From Paenibacillus nanensis (GTDB taxonomy: Bacteria > Bacillota > Bacilli > Paenibacillales > Paenibacillaceae): 64,000 nt of DNA. Under the pieces are notes generated by a model. That model searched no databases and was not told the origin of the DNA. It saw only the letters and a program-made list of their open reading frames with translations. The stretch lies in contig NZ_QXQA01000006.1 of NCBI RefSeq assembly GCF_003583765.1, positions 186,001-250,000 on the forward strand, given 5' to 3'. Made by a program: the position numbers and the translations under genes. Of this stretch, positions 59,115-64,000 are shown in pieces. The first letter of the stretch is position 1. Each line of letters opens with the position of its first letter.

Positions 59115-61076
59115 ATGAATAAAACAATTGCGTTGAAAAAACTAGGGATCGTCATCATGAGCATTGCCGTGTTGTCGGCATGCAGTGCGAACGATACGGA
59201 AAACACAGCAGCCAACTCCGCAACTGCAGAGACCGTTTCATCGAATGAAGCGGCGGCTGTTGCAACCGCAGAACTTCCGGTTAAGGCCGAATTTGAAGAG
59301 GAGGATCTAGCCGCAGACTGGAGCGCAGAGAATGCAACCGCAATCGACCTCGGCAGTCAAGAAGAAACCGTTACGATTACGGCGGCAGGAACCTATGTGT
59401 TGAGCGGCAAGCTGAAGGATGGGGGCATTATCGTCAATGTGTCCGCAGAAGACAAGGTTAGACTTGTGTTGAACAACGCCGACATCACAAATTCAAATGG
59501 ACCCGCAATTGACATTAAGGAAGGCGAAAAGGTATTCGTCACCTTGGCGGAAGGAACGCAGAACAGCGCCACAGACGGAATTGCCTATTCCGACACTTCG
59601 GAAGAAGCGCCGACCGCCGCTATTTACAGCAAAGCGGATCTCGTCGTGAACGGCGCGGGCTCGCTTGTTGTAAAGGGTCAATATAAGGACGGCATTACAA
59701 GCCGCGACGATCTGAAGCTCGTAAGCGGCACAATTGAAGTGCAGGCGGCTGACGACGCCATTGTCGGCCGGGATCTGCTTGCGGTTCGTGACGGGGTCAT
59801 CACGGTTGAAGCCGGCGGCGACGGCCTCAAGTCGACCAACGATTCGGAGGAAGGCAAAGGCAATATCGCGATTGAAGGCGGCACATTCGCCATTAACGCT
59901 GTAAACGACGGTCTGCAAGCCGCAGTCTCGTTAAGAACGGATGGCGGAACATTCGATATCGTAACGGGCGGAGGCAGCGCCAACGCGCCGGTCAGAACGA
60001 ATGAAGAACCGTGGGGACGGACGCCTAGAGATGCCGCTGCGCAAGGGGCGGATCCGCAAGCGGCGGCAGCTGCAGAAGCAACAGAGGCGACAGATGCAGC
60101 AGCGGGAACGGAGACCGAATCGACAAGCGCGAAGGCGTTGAAGGCGGCATCCGTCCTTGCGGTTACAGGCGGTACCTTCACCATTGATTCGGCCGACGAC
60201 GCGTTGCACAGCAACAATTCGCTCATCATCAGCGGCGGTGATTTGAGCATTCAGTCGGGAGACGACGGCGCTCATGCCGATGCCTCCCTTACAATCGAAG
60301 GCGGCACGGTCGATATCGTGAAGAGCTATGAAGGCATCGAAGGCACGCTCATTACAATCGCCGGCGGCGATATCACCGTTGCCGCAACGGACGACGGCGT
60401 CAATGTCTCAGGCGGCAATGATACGAGCTCGGGCGGCTTCGGCCAGGATCAGTTCGCGGATTCGGGGGACAGAAAGCTGGTCATCAGCGGCGGTACGATA
60501 AATGTGAATGCCGCAGGGGACGGACTGGACGCGAACGGTTCCATTGAGATGAGCGGAGGCACGGTAACCGTATTTGGACCAACCAATGCGGGCAATGGCA
60601 CTCTCGACTATGACGGCACCTTTAACCTAAGCGGAGGCACTTTGATCGCATCGGGCAGCGCGGGCATGGCGATGGCCCCTTCCGAGGATTCTGCGCAAGC
60701 GACGGTAGCGATGAGCTTCAGCCAAACGCAAACGGCAGGATCTCCGGTCACGCTGAAAGACGCGGACGGCACCGAAATCTTGACCGTTACGCCAACGAAG
60801 GACTATCAAATCGTTCTCTTCAGCTCGCCAGAAGTGAAGTCAGGCAGCACATACAGCGTAGCATCCGGCGATACCCAAATCGTGCAGTTCGAAACGGATG
60901 GCTCTGTCACCTGGGTGGGCGAATCCGGCGTTACCGAGGCTCCTGCCGGACACGGCGGCATGGGCGGCGGTATGGGGGGAGGCGGCATGAGACCCGGCGG
61001 GGGCCAAATGCCAAACGGCGAGCGTCCGGCTAGACCGGGCATGGAGCAGCCGACTGCTGCAGAACAAGCTCAATAA
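59115..61076 (+). CDS. Carbohydrate-binding domain lipoprotein (DUF4353, Cthe_2159-like beta-helix)
   Basis: 653 residues. Signal with lipobox LSACS (Cys23). The DUF4353 solenoid repeats short strands such as GGSFxI, SADDAL, GDDGAHADASLTIEGG and SGGTINVNAAGDGLDANGS over residues ~80-520, the pattern of right-handed parallel beta-helix proteins that bind acidic polysaccharide with calcium. An Ala/Glu/Thr-rich insert (about 300-345) breaks the helix. The C-terminus is Gly/Met/Pro-rich (GHGGMGGGMGGGGMRPGGG). It follows DUF4956 by 30 bp in the VTC operon, with AAAAGGAGCG ahead of the ATG. Confidence 0.88.
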   Translation: MNKTIALKKLGIVIMSIAVLSACSANDTENTAANSATAETVSSNEAAAVATAELPVKAEFEEEDLAADWSAENATAIDLGSQEETVTITAAGTYVLSGKLKDGGIIVNVSAEDKVRLVLNNADITNSNGPAIDIKEGEKVFVTLAEGTQNSATDGIAYSDTSEEAPTAAIYSKADLVVNGAGSLVVKGQYKDGITSRDDLKLVSGTIEVQAADDAIVGRDLLAVRDGVITVEAGGDGLKSTNDSEEGKGNIAIEGGTFAINAVNDGLQAAVSLRTDGGTFDIVTGGGSANAPVRTNEEPWGRTPRDAAAQGADPQAAAAAEATEATDAAAGTETESTSAKALKAASVLAVTGGTFTIDSADDALHSNNSLIISGGDLSIQSGDDGAHADASLTIEGGTVDIVKSYEGIEGTLITIAGGDITVAATDDGVNVSGGNDTSSGGFGQDQFADSGDRKLVISGGTINVNAAGDGLDANGSIEMSGGTVTVFGPTNAGNGTLDYDGTFNLSGGTLIASGSAGMAMAPSEDSAQATVAMSFSQTQTAGSPVTLKDADGTEILTVTPTKDYQIVLFSSPEVKSGSTYSVASGDTQIVQFETDGSVTWVGESGVTEAPAGHGGMGGGMGGGGMRPGGGQMPNGERPARPGMEQPTAAEQAQ

Positions 61077-61081
61077 AATAG

Positions 61082-61114
61082 GCGGGACAGGCGCAATGCC
61101 TGTCCCGCTTTTTT
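61082..61114 (+). terminator. Terminator of the VTC operon
   Basis: GCGGGACAGGC and GCCTGTCCCGC form a perfect 11-bp stem with a 5-base loop and a T6 tail, right after the stop codon. Confidence 0.95.
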
Positions 61115-61126
61115 GACCACACGCCG

Positions 61127-62134
61127 TTATTCGATTAACGTCTTCGCCAGCCAATCATAAGACCGTCTGCCGCTGATCTCATGGGCGCCCTCAAAAATAT
61201 CTTCATCCAATTGATCCGCTGCCTGCATGCCGGCATAAATTTCCTTGAGCCGCGCTATCGCTTCCCGCGTGCCGTCCTCAGGAAAAATCCGGTCGTTCGC
61301 ACCCGACTCGATAAACAATGCGCGCGGCGCGATAAGTCCGATAAGATCCGGCAGCTCCGCTATATCCAGAATTCCGGGAATGTAATTATCGATGCAGTGG
61401 TCGACGGCAAGTATACTTTTCTTAAACGTATTCGTAAAGCCGCATAACACGGTTGCTTTCACCCGTTCGTCGAGCGCGGACGCGTAGGCCGCGATCAGCC
61501 CTCCGCCGGAGAAGCCCATCATGCCGATTCGCCCAGCGTCTACATCTGGATCTGTATGGATAAGCTTCAACAGCTGCAAGGTTTCGTGCACGCGCAAACC
61601 CGCAAGTGTACGACCGCTCATGAGCAGATGCCTGGACAACGTATTGCAGGAGCTGCGCAAGCCTTTTTCCCTGTCGCTCTCCAGCATCCGGTCGCCAAAG
61701 CCGACGATTTCGGGAGCGAACACCTTGAATCCCCGCCTTACGAGCTGCAGGGCAAAATGCTGATGAATGCCGGGCGTTTCCGTATCCTCCGCGCCGTCAG
61801 CCGTTAATCCGACAATCTCTCTGCTCCCGTAGCCATGGCCGTGCACAGCGATTGCCGCAGGTTTCAGGCCGGCTTTATTTTTCGGCGTCAGCATATAAAC
61901 CGGCATGCTGAGATGCCCAGATGTTCGAAGTGCAATCCGCTCGCGGATATAATCGTCAAACTCTTTCTTCTCCAAGACGGTGACGCTCATGTCGGGCGCG
62001 CAAGCAAACTCGCCCAGCGCCTTACGCAATCCCTTAAGCATTTCCTCGCGCAAGCTTGCGTAATCCTTATCGCTTTGCCTTTTCGCTGCGGTCTGTTCGT
62101 AATTGTCGGCCAAAAACGGTTCCAGCTCATTCAT
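61127..62134 (-). CDS. Alpha/beta hydrolase (acetyl esterase/dienelactone hydrolase-like)
   Basis: 335 residues. The nucleophile elbow is GMMGFSGGG (Ser near residue 209), the acid lies in FIESGANDRIFPEDG and the His in DIFEGAHEISGR. KPAAIAVHGHGYGSREIVGL forms the oxyanion region. An N-terminal ~70-residue helical cap (YEQTAAKRQSDKDYASLREEM) is typical of Abhydrolase_7/acetyl xylan esterase-like enzymes of Paenibacillus. The substrate is probably an acylated sugar or similar ester. It is convergent with the VTC operon. Confidence 0.88.
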   Translation of the reverse strand: MNELEPFLADNYEQTAAKRQSDKDYASLREEMLKGLRKALGEFACAPDMSVTVLEKKEFDDYIRERIALRTSGHLSMPVYMLTPKNKAGLKPAAIAVHGHGYGSREIVGLTADGAEDTETPGIHQHFALQLVRRGFKVFAPEIVGFGDRMLESDREKGLRSSCNTLSRHLLMSGRTLAGLRVHETLQLLKLIHTDPDVDAGRIGMMGFSGGGLIAAYASALDERVKATVLCGFTNTFKKSILAVDHCIDNYIPGILDIAELPDLIGLIAPRALFIESGANDRIFPEDGTREAIARLKEIYAGMQAADQLDEDIFEGAHEISGRRSYDWLAKTLIE

Positions 62135-62175
62135 TTCGATCAGCTCCTTCGTTTGCCCGCGGCAAGAAGCCTTTT

Positions 62176-63207
62176 TTAGAAATTTGCCAAAACAATCTTT
62201 CCTGTCGTTCTGCCGGATTCCAAAATAGCGTGGGCCTTCTTCAAATTGGCAGCGTTAATCGGCTCCAGAACCTCGCTGATTGTCGTCCGAATCAAACCTT
62301 GGTCCACCATCCTAGACAATTCATTGAGCAGCTTGTGCTGCTCGATCATATCAGGCGTTTGATAGGTGGATCGGGTGAACATCAGCTCCCATACGAAAGT
62401 GACGCTTTTGTTTTTCAACAGCGTAAGATCGAGCAATTCGTCGGTCTCGACGATGGAGCAGATTTTCCCTTGAGGAGCGATCGTTTCGGCCATATTCCTC
62501 CAATGCTTCTCCGTCGAATTCAGGCAGAAGATATACTCCACTTGATCATAGCCGATTTCCTTCAATTGAGGAACAAAGTCTTGGTAATGGTTAATGATAT
62601 GATCGGCGCCCAAGCTTCTTGCCCATTCGGCGGATTCGCCGCGGGAAGCCGTTCCGATAACGGCAAGCCCCGCATATCGGGCCAATTGGACCGCGATGGA
62701 GCCTACGCCTCCGGCTGCACCGATAATCAATATAGCCTTGCCTTCGTTATCCGCCGGGTTCTTCGAAATGCCAAGCCGGTCGAACAACCCTTCCCATGCG
62801 GTAATGGCTGTCAACGGCAGCGCGGCGGCCTGCGCAAAATCCAGAGACGCCGGTTTCGTTCCGACGATCCGTTCATCCACCAGATGGAACTCGCTATTGC
62901 CCCCAGGCCGTACGATACTGCCCGCATAATAGACCTCATCCCCCGGCTTGAACAGCGTGCAATCCGGTCCGGTTTGCTCCACCACGCCGGCCACATCCCA
63001 TCCGAGCACCCGCGGACGCTCCTCCGTGCGTTCCTTTGGCTTGCGTACTTTCGTATCAACCGGATTAACGGAGATGGCCTTTACGCTTACCAGCAGATCC
63101 CTTCCGGCTGGAACCGGTTTTGGGATCTTTATATCAATCAAGCTCTCCGGGTGCTCCACCGGCAAATAGTTGTAAAGCCCTACCGCTTTCATCATTTGTT
63201 CCGACAT
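62176..63207 (-). CDS. Zinc-type alcohol dehydrogenase-like quinone oxidoreductase
   Basis: 343 residues from ATG 63207, 9 bp after GGGAGG (the frame is open to 63231). MDR-family fold: VSVNPVDTKVRK, VLGWDVAGVVEQTG, FKPGDEVYYAG and AAALPLTAITAWEGLFDRL in the catalytic domain, and the NADPH loop ILIIGAAGGVGSIAVQLARYAG. The structural zinc-site cysteines are absent, as in the ZADH1/QOR group. These enzymes reduce quinones or enals with NADPH and are often induced by electrophiles, which fits the divergent HxlR gene. Confidence 0.92.
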   Translation of the reverse strand: MSEQMMKAVGLYNYLPVEHPESLIDIKIPKPVPAGRDLLVSVKAISVNPVDTKVRKPKERTEERPRVLGWDVAGVVEQTGPDCTLFKPGDEVYYAGSIVRPGGNSEFHLVDERIVGTKPASLDFAQAAALPLTAITAWEGLFDRLGISKNPADNEGKAILIIGAAGGVGSIAVQLARYAGLAVIGTASRGESAEWARSLGADHIINHYQDFVPQLKEIGYDQVEYIFCLNSTEKHWRNMAETIAPQGKICSIVETDELLDLTLLKNKSVTFVWELMFTRSTYQTPDMIEQHKLLNELSRMVDQGLIRTTISEVLEPINAANLKKAHAILESGRTTGKIVLANF

Positions 63208-63240
63208 ATAAGTCATCCTCCCTAACAACAATTTTAATCC

Positions 63241-63287
63241 TTACTTGTTGCTAAATATAACGCATATGTTCTAATATCGTAAGTACG
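63241..63287. promoter_or_regulatory. Candidate HxlR operator between adh and hxlR genes
   Basis: TTACTTG (63241) and CGTAAGTACG (63278) carry opposite copies of a TTACTT/AAGTAA element in the 136-bp divergent gap, and CAACAA/TTGTTG copies flank them (about 63226 and 63247; also TTGTTG at 63293). HxlR proteins commonly bind paired TAC-rich inverted repeats of this kind. Confidence 0.45.
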
Positions 63288-63343
63288 CACATTGTTGTTA
63301 TATAGTATCAAAAAATATACTGTGGAGAAGGAGCGGGTCAATC

Positions 63344-63721
63344 ATGCGAAACCGAAAAAGCGGCTACGGCAATTGCCCGAACGATGAAGGCTGTCCGGTC
63401 GAATATACTTTGGACGTGATTGGCGGCAAGTGGAAAGGAGTGCTTCTGTACCATCTGATAGATGGAACGAAACGGTTCAACGAGTTTCGAAAAATATGTC
63501 CTTCCATCACCCAGCGAATGTTAACTCTGCAGCTTAGAGAGCTGGAGGACGACGGGATCGTTCACCGGGAAGTCTATCATCAGGTTCCCCCGAAGGTGGA
63601 ATATTCGTTAACGGAGTTCGGATTAACCCTTGTTCCAGTCATTATGGCCATGAAGGAGTGGGGCGAAGCCTACAAGCGGAAAGCGTCGGCTAAAGAACCG
63701 TTGGAAGTGAGCCAGGAATAA
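63344..63721 (+). CDS. HxlR-family transcriptional regulator
   Basis: 125 residues. [64 protein letters not shown] is the HxlR/MarR-like winged helix. Cys residues at positions 9 and 15 ([12 protein letters not shown]) could make it redox- or aldehyde-responsive, as in HypR/Yod[27 protein letters not shown] forms wing and dimer helix. GAGAAGGAG precedes the ATG. It is divergent from the quinone oxidoreductase gene and very likely regulates it. Confidence 0.93.
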   Translation: MRNRKSGYGNCPNDEGCPVEYTLDVIGGKWKGVLLYHLIDGTKRFNEFRKICPSITQRMLTLQLRELEDDGIVHREVYHQVPPKVEYSLTEFGLTLVPVIMAMKEWGEAYKRKASAKEPLEVSQE

Positions 63722-63765
63722 AGCGGCGCTTCATGGTTTTCTTGGCAGTCCGGTACAAAGTGTTC

Positions 63766-64000
63766 CTACTTAAGCGGTATTTCAATCGTTTCGCCATTTT
63801 CCTTCAAGACGAGCTGTACGGAATGAAGCTTTTCCGGGAGCGGATCGTACCGAAGCGTAAACGTATATCCGTTTTTGGATTCGTTTATGTGAATATCGCT
63901 TCTGTGCAATGTAACTCTGTCTCCGTTTGCAACGAGCTCCACGCCATGATTGATTTGACCGAATAGTTTGCGGTTTTCCTCAGGAAGAGTGCCTTCAACT
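63766..64000 (-). CDS. Partial gene, C-terminus of unknown (possibly DUF5643-like) protein
   Basis: The minus strand from the right edge reads VEGTLPEENRKLFGQINHGV, then ELVANGDRVTLHRSDIHIN and, at the end, LVLKENGETIEIPLK with TAG at 63766-63768. The strand-rich pattern resembles the C-terminal domain of anti-sigma-like DUF4179/DUF5643 proteins of Paenibacillus, but too little is visible to decide. The start lies beyond the window. It converges with the HxlR gene, leaving a 44-bp gap. Confidence 0.6.
   Translation of the reverse strand, partial: VEGTLPEENRKLFGQINHGVELVANGDRVTLHRSDIHINESKNGYTFTLRYDPLPEKLHSVQLVLKENGETIEIPLK

Noticed and set aside
1..64000. rRNA, tRNA, transposase, integrase or prophage genes
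   Set aside because: I looked for conserved tRNA/rRNA segments, DDE or recombinase motifs and phage structural genes and saw none.

Overview
The window looks like chromosomal DNA of a spore-forming, low-GC Gram-positive of the Paenibacillaceae (Paenibacillus or a close relative). The reasons are strong AGGAGG-type ribosome sites with many TTG and GTG starts, sporulation genes (ylbJ, yunB), S-layer-homology (SLH) proteins, YesM/YesN two-component systems next to sugar ABC transporters, and B. subtilis-like gene neighbourhoods (ccpN-yqfL, yutD-lipA-yunA-yunB, yjbI-like haemoglobin and NAD kinase). I saw no rRNA or tRNA gene, no transposase, no phage genes and no CRISPR array. Assignments rest on reading the sequence and on memory of the families; no search was run.

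Layout. 1-2340: end of nfo (DNA repair), a DUF2621 membrane protein, a lipoprotein and a TIGR01777 epimerase. 2337-12705: a complete ten-gene Gram-positive Tad (tight adherence, Flp pilus) operon on the minus strand: CpaE-like ATPase, CpaF, TadB, TadC, Flp pilin, TadE-like proteins, a DUF5702 protein, a prepilin peptidase and an FHA-domain protein. 12848-26486: housekeeping and sporulation block (ndk, yqfL, ccpN, pepF, yycC-like, truncated haemoglobin, ylbJ, nadK, yutD, lipA, a peptidase, yunB, a sugar isomerase). 26489-32149: a giant secreted SLH protein with seven ~145-residue repeats and a GH87-like (alpha-1,3-glucanase) catalytic module. 32373-33535: a striking array of 23 palindromic units at a 51-52 bp period, discussed below. 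33852-36543: BceAB-like ABC transporter. 36774-39719: DMP19 protein, EEP hydrolase, AlkZ-like glycosylase. 39804-46473: a sugar ABC transporter with its YesMN regulator. 46648-50109: accessory stretch with gene wreckage (a TetR/hydrolase chimera, GNAT remnants), an isochorismatase-like hydrolase with an HxlR regulator, and AT-rich orphan genes. 50457-53327: a second SLH protein. 53672-54914: AT-rich RDD and unknown genes. 55435-61076: an OmpR-type two-component system divergent from a VTC (polyphosphate polymerase)-DUF4956-carbohydrate-binding lipoprotein operon. 61127-64000: alpha/beta hydrolase, alcohol dehydrogenase with divergent HxlR regulator, and a partial gene.

The most unusual object is the 32373-33535 array. 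Each unit carries a 24-bp dyad made of 10-bp arms around a T-rich centre, and the units repeat every 52 bp, which is five turns of B-DNA. Inside each dyad the T- and A-tracts are themselves about one turn apart. The spacers are shared, not unique, so it is not CRISPR, and the period is not a multiple of three, so the long ORFs over it in several frames are probably artefacts. It looks like a phased, intrinsically curved protein-binding or architectural array upstream of the GH87/SLH gene.
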